This document shows positions 45,841-55,125 of a DNA stretch of 64,000 bases, piece after piece. The stretch comes from Sulfitobacter sp. SK011 (lineage in GTDB: Bacteria > Pseudomonadota > Alphaproteobacteria > Rhodobacterales > Rhodobacteraceae). Where the stretch lies: contig NZ_CP025803.1 of the NCBI RefSeq assembly GCF_003352065.1, forward strand, positions 124,001-188,000, in the 5' to 3' direction. How positions within the stretch are numbered: the stretch's first letter is position 1; every line of letters begins with the position of its first letter. The notes under the pieces were generated by a model. The model searched no databases and was not told the origin of the DNA. It worked only from the letters and a program-made list of their open reading frames with translations. The translations under genes and the position numbers were made by a program.

Positions 45841-48312
45841 ATGAGCGATAGTGACGGTAGAAAAACATTGGGTCTGGGCGGTTCGCGTCCAAGCAACGTA
45901 AAGCAGAGCTTTAGCCATGGCCGGACCAAGAACGTTGTGGTCGAAACCAAGCGCAAGCGCGTTGTGGTGCCAAAACCGGGCGGGCAAAAGCCATCTGGCC
46001 CTGGTGCCGGACCGGTCAGCGATCCTACGAAACGCCCGGCAGGCATTACTGATGCCGAAATGGACCGTCGCCTGAAGGCAGTTCAGGCCGCGAAGGCACG
46101 CGAGTCTGAAGAAGCAGCCGCACGTGAGGCTGAAGAAAAGGCGCGCGCAGAAGACCGCGAACGCCGCCGTGCCGAGATTGAGGCCAAAGAGGCCGAAGAT
46201 CGCGAACGCGAAGAGAGCCTCAAGGCGAAGGCAGACGAAGAAGAGCGCGCAAAGCGTGAAGCAGAGGCCGTGGCCAAAGCTGCTGCTGCCCCCTCCGAGC
46301 CTGCAGCCGCCCGGCCTGCACCAAACAAACCCGCCCCCGGCCCCACTGTCCGCAAGACGGATCGTGACCGCGAGGAGACGGACAAACGGAATAAGCAGGG
46401 CGAAGACAACCGTCGCTCTGGCAAGCTGACGTTGAATCAGGCGCTTTCTGGTGGCGAGGGCAGTCGCCATCGTTCGATGGCGCAGATGAAGCGCAAGCAG
46501 GAACGTGCGCGTCAGAAAGCCATGGGTGGCAACGTTGAGCGCGAAAAGATCGTGCGCAACGTGAACTTGCCCCCTGCCATCGTTGTGTCAGAGCTGGCCT
46601 CTCGCATGGCCGAGAAAACCGGTGCAGTCGTCAAGGCGTTGATGAACAACGGTTTGATGGTGACGCAGAATGAAACGATTGATGCGGATACCGCCGAACT
46701 GATTATCGAGGAATTTGGACACAAAGTTGTCCGCGTTTCAGATGCTGACGTCGAAGATGTGATCAAACTGGCAGAGGATGATCCCAAAGACCTTGTGGAT
46801 CGTCCACCGGTCATCACGATCATGGGCCACGTCGACCACGGCAAAACATCTTTGCTCGACGCCATTCGCAATGCCAAGGTTGTGGCGGGCGAGGCCGGCG
46901 GGATCACCCAGCATATCGGTGCCTATCAGGTCACGACCGACAGCGGCCAAGTGCTGTCGTTCCTTGATACACCGGGTCACGCGGCGTTTACGTCGATGCG
47001 ATCACGTGGTGCTCAAGTCACTGATATTGTCGTCTTGGTTGTTGCTGCTGATGACGCCGTCATGCCGCAAACGATTGAGGCGATTGCACACGCAAAAGCG
47101 GCCAAGGTGCCGATGATTGTTGCGATCAACAAGATCGACAAGCCGGCAGCCAACCCTGACAAAGTGCGCACTGATCTTTTGCAGCACGAAGTTATCGTCG
47201 AAAAGATGTCTGGTGAAGTGCAGGACGTTGAGGTTTCGGCAACCACCGGGCAAGGCCTGGACGAGTTGCTTGAGGCCATCGCATTGCAGTCTGAAATCCT
47301 TGAGCTGAAGGCCAATCCAAATCGCGCCGCTGTCGGTGCCGTGATTGAGGCTCAGCTTGACGTGGGCCGCGGCCCTGTTGCAACTGTTCTGATCCAGAAT
47401 GGCACGCTGCGCCAAGGCGACATTTTTGTTGTCGGCGAACAGTACGGTAAAGTTCGTGCCCTGATCAACGACCAGGGTGAGCGTGTCAAAGAGGCTGGGC
47501 CATCGGTTCCCGTTGAGGTCCTTGGCCTGAACGGCACACCCGAAGCGGGTGATGTGCTGAACGTGACAGAAACCGAAGCGCAGGCGCGTGAGATTGCCAC
47601 CTATCGCGAGAAAGCTGCAAAAGACAAACGCGCTGCGGCTGGTGCGGCGACAACGCTGGAACAGTTGATGGCGAACGCCAAAGCCGACGAAGACGTCAGC
47701 GAACTGCCGATTTTGGTGAAAGCCGATGTGCAGGGTTCGGCCGAAGCGATTGTTCAGGCGATGGAAAAGATCGGCAATGACGAAGTGCGCGTGCGCGTGC
47801 TGCATTCCGGCGTCGGTGCGATTACGGAAACCGATGTCGGCCTGGCTGAGGCATCAGGCGCGCCGATCATGGGCTTTAACGTCCGCGCCAATGCATCAGC
47901 GCGCAACACCGCGAACCAAAAAGGCGTCGAGATCCGATATTATTCGGTGATCTATGATCTTGTGGACGATGTGAAATCGGCGGCGTCCGGCTTGCTCAGC
48001 AACGAGATCAAAGAGAACTTTATCGGATATGCGAATATCAAAGAGGTCTTTAAGGTCACGGGTGTTGGCAAGGTCGCGGGCTGTCTCGTCACCGAAGGTA
48101 TCGCACGCCGGTCGGCTGGTGTGCGCCTGTTGCGCGACAACGTTGTGATCCATGAAGGCACGCTGAAGACACTCAAGCGCTTTAAAGACGAAGTGCCGGA
48201 AGTACAGTCAGGTCAGGAATGTGGCATGGCGTTTGAGAACTACGATGATGTCCGCCCAGGCGATGTCATCGAGATTTTCGAACGCGAGGAAGTCACCCGT
48301 ACGCTGAGCTGA
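45841..48312 (+). CDS. infB: Translation initiation factor IF-2
   Basis: GTPase that places initiator tRNA on the ribosome. A long charged N-terminal region (about residues 60-210, rich in Glu, Lys and Ala) precedes the conserved [13 protein letters not shown] segment. The G domain has [15 protein letters not shown] at about residue 328, DTPGHAAF and NKIDKP. Domains C1 and C2 follow, with [15 protein letters not shown] at the end. Length is 823 residues. A strong terminator ends the operon. Confidence 0.97.
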   Translation: MSDSDGRKTLGLGGSRPSNVKQSFSHGRTKNVVVETKRKRVVVPKPGGQKPSGPGAGPVSDPTKRPAGITDAEMDRRLKAVQAAKARESEEAAAREAEEKARAEDRERRRAEIEAKEAEDREREESLKAKADEEERAKREAEAVAKAAAAPSEPAAARPAPNKPAPGPTVRKTDRDREETDKRNKQGEDNRRSGKLTLNQALSGGEGSRHRSMAQMKRKQERARQKAMGGNVEREKIVRNVNLPPAIVVSELASRMAEKTGAVVKALMNNGLMVTQNETIDADTAELIIEEFGHKVVRVSDADVEDVIKLAEDDPKDLVDRPPVITIMGHVDHGKTSLLDAIRNAKVVAGEAGGITQHIGAYQVTTDSGQVLSFLDTPGHAAFTSMRSRGAQVTDIVVLVVAADDAVMPQTIEAIAHAKAAKVPMIVAINKIDKPAANPDKVRTDLLQHEVIVEKMSGEVQDVEVSATTGQGLDELLEAIALQSEILELKANPNRAAVGAVIEAQLDVGRGPVATVLIQNGTLRQGDIFVVGEQYGKVRALINDQGERVKEAGPSVPVEVLGLNGTPEAGDVLNVTETEAQAREIATYREKAAKDKRAAAGAATTLEQLMANAKADEDVSELPILVKADVQGSAEAIVQAMEKIGNDEVRVRVLHSGVGAITETDVGLAEASGAPIMGFNVRANASARNTANQKGVEIRYYSVIYDLVDDVKSAASGLLSNEIKENFIGYANIKEVFKVTGVGKVAGCLVTEGIARRSAGVRLLRDNVVIHEGTLKTLKRFKDEVPEVQSGQECGMAFENYDDVRPGDVIEIFEREEVTRTLS

Positions 48313-48333
48313 GTTAGGTGAGACAAGGTATCC

Positions 48334-48365
48334 AAAAAGGGGCTGCGGTGACGCGGCCCTTTTTT
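48334..48365 (+). terminator. Intrinsic terminator of the rimP-nusA-infB operon
   Basis: A5 then GGGGCTGCG, a GTGA loop and CGCGGCCC, then T6. A GC-rich stem of about eight pairs with a T-run, 21 bases after the infB stop. The A-run on the other side would also let it work for the converging small gene. Confidence 0.88.
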
Positions 48366-48369
48366 CGTT

Positions 48370-48504
48370 TCAGGATTTGCTGAGAACCGGCATTCCGGAA
48401 AAAACAGTGTCGTCAACCTTCACTGCGATCCGTCCATCAGGCATATCTTTGACAAAAATGCCCTGAACGTAAACGCAGCTTCCGATTATTATTGTACGTA
48501 GCAT
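48370..48504 (-). CDS. Small 44-residue protein, unknown function
   Basis: An open frame of 44 codons on the minus strand, from ATG 48504 to TGA 48370. A G-run (GGGGGAAG) lies a few bases upstream as ribosome binding site. The peptide starts MLRTIIIGSCVYVQGIFVKD and ends SGMPVLSKS. The pattern IGSCVxVQG with a regularly alternating strand-like sequence looks like a small beta-rich domain. It converges on infB and shares the bidirectional terminator. I recall similar short proteins in Rhodobacterales, without a function; this is not verified. Confidence 0.6.
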   Translation of the reverse strand: MLRTIIIGSCVYVQGIFVKDMPDGRIAVKVDDTVFSGMPVLSKS

Positions 48505-48622
48505 CCGACTTCCCCCCCAGAAAGTTAACCTATTCTAGACAACAATGGCGTGATTACTACAAGATTGTTTCAAAAAAGCGGATAATGCGAGCGAAAATTT
48601 GCCCGGATTGCCAAAAAAGGCA

Positions 48623-49021
48623 TCATAACCAGTCTCTGAGAATGGGAATAAGGGGTAAATCGGCTGCGGGCATGGGGTAATTCCTCATGTCATTGACCCG
48701 CACCCATTTGAGCGCCTGCGCCTCGCGGGACGTTGGTGTCCCTTCCCATTTGCGGCAGGCGAACAGCGGCATCAGCAAATGAAACTCATCATACGAGTGG
48801 CTGGCAAACGTCAGCGGGGCCAAACAGGAGGCCCAGGTGTTGATGCCCAACTCTTCTTCCAGTTCCCGGATCAACGCGACTTCCGGGGTCTCGCCCTGCT
48901 CAACCTTGCCGCCGGGGAATTCCCAAAGACCCGCCATCGATTTGCCCGCAGGGCGCTGTGCCAACAGCACTCGGCCGTCGACATCGATCAGAGCAACGGC
49001 AGATACCAGCACAACTTTCAT
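48623..49021 (-). CDS. mutT: 8-oxo-dGTP diphosphatase MutT
   Basis: Removes oxidised dGTP from the nucleotide pool. The Nudix box is intact: GGKVEQGETPEVALIRELEE followed by ELGI. ALIDVDGRVLLAQRP and GLWEFPGG are MutT-typical. The ATG at 49021 (MKVVLVSAVA) gives 132 residues, the MutT size; the ATG at 49075 would overlap argJ by 38 bases. It is the last gene of a minus-strand ppiC-argJ-mutT unit. About 118 bases with no recognised feature separate it from the 44-codon gene. Confidence 0.92.
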   Translation of the reverse strand: MKVVLVSAVALIDVDGRVLLAQRPAGKSMAGLWEFPGGKVEQGETPEVALIRELEEELGINTWASCLAPLTFASHSYDEFHLLMPLFACRKWEGTPTSREAQALKWVRVNDMRNYPMPAADLPLIPILRDWL

Positions 49022-49037
49022 CCCAACAGGACCTGCA

Positions 49038-50264
49038 TCATGATCGGTAATCGGCGTTGATCTCAATGTATCCATGGGTCAAATCACAGGTCCAGACGGT
49101 TGCGGCACCGGTTCCCAAACCAAGGCTGACGCCAATCACGATGTTCTGACCCTTCATATGTTCCGCTGCGGCCTCTTCCGAATAATCCGGGCTGCGCCAG
49201 CCGTCCTTGGCGACTTCAACATCGCCGAACCGAATTGACAAAAGATCCCGATCTGCGGCGGCACCTGATTTACCGATGGCCATCACCACCCTGCCCCAGT
49301 TCGGATCCTGCCCTGCGATCGCCGTCTTGATCAATGGTGAATTGGCAATCGCCATTGCATGGACCTTGGCATCGGCATCATTTGCAGCACCGGTCACAGA
49401 AATCTCTACAAACTTTGTTGCCCCCTCACCGTCCTGCACAACCTGATGCGCAAGGTCGAGCATCAGATCAAAAAGCGCGGTTTTGAATACATCGCTGTTT
49501 GTGGCGTCAACACCAGACGCGCCCGTCGCGGCCATGATCAAGCTGTCCGAGGTGGAGGTATCGCTATCAACGGTAATGCAGTTAAATGTCTTGTCGGTAT
49601 GCTCCGACACCATGGCTTGCAGCGCCGATTGATCGACCAACGCGTCGGTAAAAATATAGACCAGCATCGTCGCCATATCCGGCGCGATCATCCCGGACCC
49701 CTTGGCAATACCCGCGATCTTTACGGGTTTGTCGTTGATCATGACCTCGGCAGTCGCCCCTTTGGGGAAGGTATCGGTTGTCATGATGGCCTTGGCGGCT
49801 GCCGCAATGCCGCCTGCGTCAAGCAGTTTGGTCAGATCACCCAAGACCGAGGTAATGCGATCATGGGGCAAGGGTTCACCGATCACCCCGGTTGATGAGG
49901 TAAAGACCCGCGATTGCGGAACGCCACAGGCAGCCGCAACCGCCGTGGTGATCGCCTCGACCGCAGTTACGCCACCGCGCCCGGTAAAGGCATTCGCGTT
50001 GCCCGAGTTGACCAAAATCGCCGCACCTTGATCAGATGCGCCACCGATTTTTGCCTGACAGTCCAGAACAGGTGCCGCGCGTGTTGCGGACCGGGTAAAT
50101 GCCCCGGCAATTGCTGTTCCGGGGGCCAGTTGGGCCAACATGACGTCAGTGCGACCCTGATACCGGACGCCTGCAGCACAGGTGGCAAATTGCACACCGT
50201 CAATAATCGGCAGGTCGGGGAATTTTGCCGGGGCCAGTGGCGATACAGCAGTAATCTTACCCAT
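49038..50264 (-). CDS. argJ: Bifunctional glutamate N-acetyltransferase / amino-acid acetyltransferase ArgJ
   Basis: Recycles the acetyl group from N-acetylornithine to glutamate in arginine synthesis. The autocleavage site is seen in KGSGMIAPDMATMLVYIFTD, where cleavage between Ala and Thr releases the active beta chain. NSGNANAFTG and GQDPNWGRVVMAIG are further signatures. Length is 408 residues. It begins four bases after ppiC. Confidence 0.96.
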   Translation of the reverse strand: MGKITAVSPLAPAKFPDLPIIDGVQFATCAAGVRYQGRTDVMLAQLAPGTAIAGAFTRSATRAAPVLDCQAKIGGASDQGAAILVNSGNANAFTGRGGVTAVEAITTAVAAACGVPQSRVFTSSTGVIGEPLPHDRITSVLGDLTKLLDAGGIAAAAKAIMTTDTFPKGATAEVMINDKPVKIAGIAKGSGMIAPDMATMLVYIFTDALVDQSALQAMVSEHTDKTFNCITVDSDTSTSDSLIMAATGASGVDATNSDVFKTALFDLMLDLAHQVVQDGEGATKFVEISVTGAANDADAKVHAMAIANSPLIKTAIAGQDPNWGRVVMAIGKSGAAADRDLLSIRFGDVEVAKDGWRSPDYSEEAAAEHMKGQNIVIGVSLGLGTGAATVWTCDLTHGYIEINADYRS

Positions 50265-50267
50265 GCT

Positions 50268-51116
50268 CTATTCCAGCCACTCAACGTTCTTGGTGACTGC
50301 CGGATCAATCGTTGCGGCCGCGTCTTTGTTGACGTCTGCCGCGGCTGTTACCTTTTCGATCTCAGCCTGAACAAGGGTCTGTCGGACTTGCAAATCCAGT
50401 TCCTCGCGCACGGAGTCCAACATGGGTGCCTCGGTGATACGTTTTTCGTTCAGCTTGATCACATGCCAGCCAAATTGTGTTTTCACCGGGTCTGAAACAC
50501 TGCCCGCTTCCATGCCGGCAACCGCAGTTTCAAATTCCGGAACCATCATACCGGCACCAAACCATCCCAATGACCCGCCGCTGGGGCCTGATGGACCGGT
50601 TGATTTTTCCTTTGCCAGTTCGGCAAAGTCAGCCCCACCGCTCAACTCTTCAACAATGGCTTTCGCCTCTTCTTCTGTTTCGACCAGAATATGTGACGCA
50701 TTGAATTCCTCGCCCAGATCAGCATCGGCGTATTGTTCGTCATAGGCCGCTTGAATGGCTTCTTCTGTTATCGGCTGAGACATCACACTTTCGATCACTT
50801 CGGCTGCGGTGAGCGATCGGGTTTCATTTTCAAGTGACAGTCTGGCACGGGCAGGCAATTCGCCGCTAAAGGTGTCGGCCAGCGCCGTTTGCTGGATCAA
50901 TTGGTCGAGGATGCCGGAAAACAAGACCTCATCCGGCAGTTGCTGATACTGCTCAGGCAGAGTGGCGCGCGCAACGATCATATGACCAACGGTGATATTC
51001 TTGCCGTTCACGGTGGCGACAACAGTGTCAAACGTTGTCTCGTCCTGTGCTGTTGCAGGAAGGGCAAAAACGGCTGCCATTGCCACAGATGCCAGAAAAG
51101 TGCGGGTTTTATGCAT
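50268..51116 (-). CDS. Periplasmic parvulin-type peptidylprolyl isomerase
   Basis: A signal peptide (MHKTRTFLASVAMAAVFALP then ATAQ) precedes a SurA-like N-terminal helical region. The parvulin domain contains ASHILVETEEEAKAIVEEL, GGSLGWFGAGMMVPEFE and TQFGWHVIKLNEKR. The size of 282 residues matches PpiC/PrsA-like folding helpers of the alphaproteobacterial periplasm. It is divergent from secA across 175 bases, which links export with folding. Confidence 0.92.
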   Translation of the reverse strand: MHKTRTFLASVAMAAVFALPATAQDETTFDTVVATVNGKNITVGHMIVARATLPEQYQQLPDEVLFSGILDQLIQQTALADTFSGELPARARLSLENETRSLTAAEVIESVMSQPITEEAIQAAYDEQYADADLGEEFNASHILVETEEEAKAIVEELSGGADFAELAKEKSTGPSGPSGGSLGWFGAGMMVPEFETAVAGMEAGSVSDPVKTQFGWHVIKLNEKRITEAPMLDSVREELDLQVRQTLVQAEIEKVTAAADVNKDAAATIDPAVTKNVEWLE

Positions 51117-51155
51117 GGAATGTCCTATCGTTTCCCCGTGAAGGGGGCTGCTACA

Positions 51156-51183
51156 TTGACAGTGTTTGGTGCGGCCCTTAAAT
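51156..51183 (+). promoter_or_regulatory. Predicted sigma-70 promoter for secA
   Basis: Consensus TTGACA (51156-51161) and TTAAAT (51178-51183) are 16 bases apart. The transcript would begin near 51190, leaving a leader of about 100 bases before the secA ATG. Confidence 0.5.
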
Positions 51184-51291
51184 CGCCCTATGGGTGCCGC
51201 TCGTGTGCTTTATTCACCCGACTATCTATGGGCTGATGAAGGTCTGAGCAAGCAGATCGGCGCAAACATCACAACTTCGGCTGGAGATTAC

Positions 51292-53991
51292 ATGCTGGGT
51301 ATCGGAACAATCGCCAAAAAGGTCTTTGGCACACCCAATGACCGCAAAATCAAGGCGACGCGCCCGCTGGTCGAAAAGATCAACGCGCTTGAGCCAGAGT
51401 TTGAAAAGCTGAGCGATGAAGGTCTGATAGAAAAGACTGAGGAATTCCGCAAGCGTGCGTTGGATGGCGAGAGCCTTGATGACCTGTTGCCTGAAGCGTT
51501 TGCCAATTGCCGCGAGGCTGCCCGCCGTACATTGGGCTTGCGTGCGTTTGATACGCAGCTGCTTGCTGCGATTTTTCTGCATCAGGGCAATATCTCAGAG
51601 CAGAAGACTGGTGAAGGTAAAACACTGACGGCGTCACTTGCCGCGTATCTGAACGCGCTGACGGGCAAGGGCGTACATATCGTGACGGTCAACGAATATC
51701 TGGTGAAGCGTGACGCAGATTGGATGGGCAAGGTATTTGGCGCACTTGGCCTGACCACGGGTGCCGCTGTGTCGAATATGCCTGAGGATGAAAAACGTGC
51801 GGCCTATGCATGTGACGTCACTTACGCCACCAACAACGAACTCGGCTTTGATTACCTGCGCGATAATATGAAATCGAACCTGGCCGACATTTTTCAAAAA
51901 GAGCATCATTATGCGATCGTCGATGAGGTGGATAGTATCCTGATTGACGAGGCGCGGACGCCGCTTATCATTTCCGGTCCGTCGCAGGACCGTTCAGAGA
52001 TGTACCAGATCGTCGACAAGTTGATCCCGTCCTTGGAAGACGCGCATTTCGAATTGGATGAGAAAACCCGCAACGTAACATTTACCGATGACGGGAATGA
52101 GTTTCTTGAGGCGCAGCTTCGTGCCCATGGTCTGCTCGAAGAAGATGCAACGTTATATGACCCTGAAAGCACCACAGTGGTGCATCACGTCAACCAGGGC
52201 CTGCGCGCGCATAAGCTGTTTCAACGTGACAAAGATTATATCGTGCGCGACGGCGAGGTGATGCTGATTGATGAATTCACCGGGCGGATGATGCAGGGCC
52301 GTCGTCTGTCTGACGGTTTGCATCAGGCGATCGAAGCCAAGGAAGGCGTCGATATCAAACCTGAAAACGTGACGTTGGCTTCTGTGACGTTCCAGAATTA
52401 CTTCCGGCTTTATGAAAAACTGGCTGGCATGACGGGCACAGCCCTGACCGAAGCTGATGAATTTGCCGAGATTTACGGATTGGGCGTGGTCGAAGTGCCG
52501 ACAAACGTGCCGGTTGCCCGTGTGGACGAAGACGATGCGGTTTACCGCACAGTCCGCGAAAAATATGAGGCGATGATTGAAAAGGTCAAAGTGGCGAATG
52601 CCAAAGGACAACCTTGTCTTGTCGGTACGACCTCGATCGAAAAATCTGAACAATTGAGCACGATGCTGACAGCCGCCGGGATTGAGCACAATGTTCTGAA
52701 CGCGCGGCAGCACGAGCAGGAAGCCCAGATCATCGCCGATGCCGGTAAGTATTCTGCGGTAACCATTGCCACGAACATGGCCGGTCGCGGCACCGATATT
52801 CAGCTGGGCGGCAACGTCGAGCTGAAGGTGCTTGAAGCGCTTGATGCGGACCCGGATGCCGATCCGGTCGCCGTGCGCAGCAGGATCGAAGCCGAACATG
52901 CCGACGAAAAGAAGAAGGTGATAGAGGCTGGTGGTCTTTATGTTCTTGCGTCAGAACGCCACGAAAGCCGCCGCATCGATAACCAGCTGCGTGGCCGCTC
53001 TGGCCGTCAGGGTGATCCGGGGCGCACCTCGTTCTTTCTGTCGCTCGAAGATGATCTGATGCGCATCTTTGGTTCTGAACGTCTGGAAAAAGTGTTGACC
53101 ACGCTTGGCCTGAAAGAGGGCGAAGCGATCATTCACCCATGGGTCAACAAATCGCTTGAGCGCGCGCAGGCCAAGGTCGAAGGCCGCAACTTTGACATTC
53201 GTAAACAGCTGTTGAAATTCGATGACGTGATGAATGAACAGCGCAAAGTCATCTTTGGTCAGCGCCGCGACATTATGGAAGCGCAGGACCTGAACGAGAT
53301 TGTGACGGACATGCGTCATCAGGTCATTGATGACCTGATAGACACCTATATGCCGCCCAAGACATATGCTGATCAATGGGACACCCAAGGGTTCTATGCT
53401 GCGGTGATTGAGCAGTTGAACATGGACCTGCCGGTGATTGCATGGTGTGAAGAAGAAGGTGTGGATGATGAGGTTATCCGCGAACGCTTGATTGAGGCGA
53501 CCGACAAGATGATGACGGACAAGGCCCAGGCGTTTGGCGACGAAAACATGCGCAACATCGAAAAGCAGCTGTTGCTGCAATCCATCGATGGCAAATGGCG
53601 TGATCACTTGATGACGCTGGAACATCTGCGATCTGTCGTTGGGTTCCGTGGGTACGCACAGCGTGATCCGCTCAACGAGTATAAGAACGAGTCCTTTCAG
53701 CTGTTTGAAAGCATGCTCGACAGTTTGCGGCAGGATGTGACCCAAAAATTGGGGCAGGTCCAACCGATGTCCCCAGAAGAGCAGCGCGCAATGATTGAGG
53801 AAATGATGGCGCGTCAATCGGCGATGCAGGCGGATGCAAATGAAGCCGCGCCTGATCAGGCAGGTGCTGAACCGCTGGTCGAAGGATTTGACGAAGGTGA
53901 CCCCGCAACATGGGGTAATCCGGGCCGGAATGATGCCTGCCCCTGCGGGTCCGGAAAGAAATTCAAGCACTGTCACGGGCGCCTTGCCTAA
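51292..53991 (+). CDS. secA: Preprotein translocase ATPase SecA
   Basis: Motor ATPase that pushes preproteins through SecYEG. Walker A is TGEGKT at about residue 107, followed by [17 protein letters not shown] and [20 protein letters not shown]. The C-terminal zinc-binding tail is [17 protein letters not shown], the SecB/ribosome contact. The ATG at 51292 ([13 protein letters not shown]) is the family start and gives 899 residues; GGAG lies nine bases upstream. An in-frame ATG at 51190 would add 34 atypical residues. Confidence 0.97.
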   Translation: MLGIGTIAKKVFGTPNDRKIKATRPLVEKINALEPEFEKLSDEGLIEKTEEFRKRALDGESLDDLLPEAFANCREAARRTLGLRAFDTQLLAAIFLHQGNISEQKTGEGKTLTASLAAYLNALTGKGVHIVTVNEYLVKRDADWMGKVFGALGLTTGAAVSNMPEDEKRAAYACDVTYATNNELGFDYLRDNMKSNLADIFQKEHHYAIVDEVDSILIDEARTPLIISGPSQDRSEMYQIVDKLIPSLEDAHFELDEKTRNVTFTDDGNEFLEAQLRAHGLLEEDATLYDPESTTVVHHVNQGLRAHKLFQRDKDYIVRDGEVMLIDEFTGRMMQGRRLSDGLHQAIEAKEGVDIKPENVTLASVTFQNYFRLYEKLAGMTGTALTEADEFAEIYGLGVVEVPTNVPVARVDEDDAVYRTVREKYEAMIEKVKVANAKGQPCLVGTTSIEKSEQLSTMLTAAGIEHNVLNARQHEQEAQIIADAGKYSAVTIATNMAGRGTDIQLGGNVELKVLEALDADPDADPVAVRSRIEAEHADEKKKVIEAGGLYVLASERHESRRIDNQLRGRSGRQGDPGRTSFFLSLEDDLMRIFGSERLEKVLTTLGLKEGEAIIHPWVNKSLERAQAKVEGRNFDIRKQLLKFDDVMNEQRKVIFGQRRDIMEAQDLNEIVTDMRHQVIDDLIDTYMPPKTYADQWDTQGFYAAVIEQLNMDLPVIAWCEEEGVDDEVIRERLIEATDKMMTDKAQAFGDENMRNIEKQLLLQSIDGKWRDHLMTLEHLRSVVGFRGYAQRDPLNEYKNESFQLFESMLDSLRQDVTQKLGQVQPMSPEEQRAMIEEMMARQSAMQADANEAAPDQAGAEPLVEGFDEGDPATWGNPGRNDACPCGSGKKFKHCHGRLA

Positions 53992-54037
53992 GGTCTGAAA
54001 GTGGCTTTTGCCTTCTTTTTGCCTCAAACTCCCCTTT

Positions 54038-54064
54038 TCAGGGCCATAACCCGGCCCTGATTTT
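54038..54064 (+). terminator. Intrinsic terminator after secA
   Basis: TCAGGGCC (54038-54045) and GGCCCTGA (54053-54060) form a perfect 8-bp stem with a 7-base loop, followed by TTTT. Confidence 0.7.
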
Positions 54065-54108
54065 GCGCGATACCTTTACACGAACGATTCCGTGGAGGGG
54101 ATGGGCAA

Positions 54109-55107
54109 ATGCGGCATATTAAAGAAATGCTGACCGTTGTAGGGACGCTGGGATGTGCTATTGGCATTGGCTTTGTCATGCAAAGTTCGGATGCCGCGCA
54201 AAGTCGGTACGGAAACAGTGAGAAGGCAATTGAGGGGTCGAGCCCGGCGGTTGCAGAGGCTGATGCGGTTGATCCCAATGACGCATTGCTGGATGTCCAA
54301 GAGATCGAATTGACCTCAGCAGAGTTTGAAACAAACGTGATCGTGCCGGCGGCAGACAGTCAGGTCACCACAGGTTCCGCGCCCAAGCTGGCAGAACCCA
54401 ATGTACCAGAACCTTCTGTCAGCACTGCCTGCGCTGTCACAGCACAAGCGCGCGCAGTTGCAGCAGCCATGGTGAACTTGAGCCTGAACGCATCTTGCCT
54501 GCCAGATGAACGCATGACAGTTCATCACAACGGAATGATTTTTACGGAAACAACTTCTGACACCGGCACATTGGACATCACAGTGCCTGCGCTGGCAGAA
54601 GAGGCAGTTTTCATTATCGCCTTTTCAAATGGAGAGGGCGCTGTCGCACAAACTAAAGTTGAAGAACTTGAAGATTTTGACCGGGTTGTGCTGCAGTGGC
54701 GGGGCCAAACCGGTTTTCAGATACATGCCCGTGAATTTGGGGCTGATTATGGCTCAAACGGACATATTTGGGCAGACGCACCCGGTGACTTGGCCGATGC
54801 GGTGACCGGAAGAAGTGGTATGATCGTTGAACTGGGCAACAGCGACGTGCCGGACGCTCTTTTTGCCGAGGTCTACAGCTTTCCCAAACTAGCGGCATCA
54901 CAGGGCGGCGAGATCGTGCTGAGTGTCGAGACAGAGGTCAATGCAATGAATTGCGGCCAGGAAATTGAGGCGCAATCGTTGGAAGTCAGTGCCGGTGGGC
55001 GGATGAAAACGCAGAACCTGACACTGTCCGTTCCTGATTGCGATGCGATTGGCAACTTTCTGGTGTTGAATAATCTGCTCCAAGACCTGAAAGTCGCGCG
55101 TAACTAA
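54109..55107 (+). CDS. Membrane-anchored exported protein of unknown function
   Basis: A 332-residue protein with one N-terminal hydrophobic helix (VVGTLGCAIGIGFVMQS), so it is anchored or secreted. A low-complexity Asp/Ala/Pro-rich linker (about residues 30-105) follows. The rest looks like a beta-rich domain (HHNGMIFTETTSDTGTLDIT). Cys105 and other cysteines may form disulfides. GGAGGGG precedes the ATG. It precedes the PstS/OmpA-like gene by 18 bases and is probably co-transcribed. Homologues in Roseobacters are, as I recall, sometimes labelled translocase without evidence. No function is assigned. Confidence 0.7.
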   Translation: MRHIKEMLTVVGTLGCAIGIGFVMQSSDAAQSRYGNSEKAIEGSSPAVAEADAVDPNDALLDVQEIELTSAEFETNVIVPAADSQVTTGSAPKLAEPNVPEPSVSTACAVTAQARAVAAAMVNLSLNASCLPDERMTVHHNGMIFTETTSDTGTLDITVPALAEEAVFIIAFSNGEGAVAQTKVEELEDFDRVVLQWRGQTGFQIHAREFGADYGSNGHIWADAPGDLADAVTGRSGMIVELGNSDVPDALFAEVYSFPKLAASQGGEIVLSVETEVNAMNCGQEIEAQSLEVSAGGRMKTQNLTLSVPDCDAIGNFLVLNNLLQDLKVARN

Positions 55108-55125
55108 CGCAACACTTGAGGTCCT

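Noticed and set aside
45640..46470. 276-codon minus-strand frame opposite ylxR/infB
   Set aside because: Cys/Phe-rich antisense of the charged N-terminal region of IF-2; not a membrane protein gene.
48492..48680. 62-codon plus-strand frame between infB and mutT
   Set aside because: It overlaps the small minus-strand gene and mutT, lacks a ribosome binding site and has no recognisable similarity.
52951..54027. 358-codon minus-strand frame opposite secA
   Set aside because: Shadow of secA, and it would span the secA terminator.
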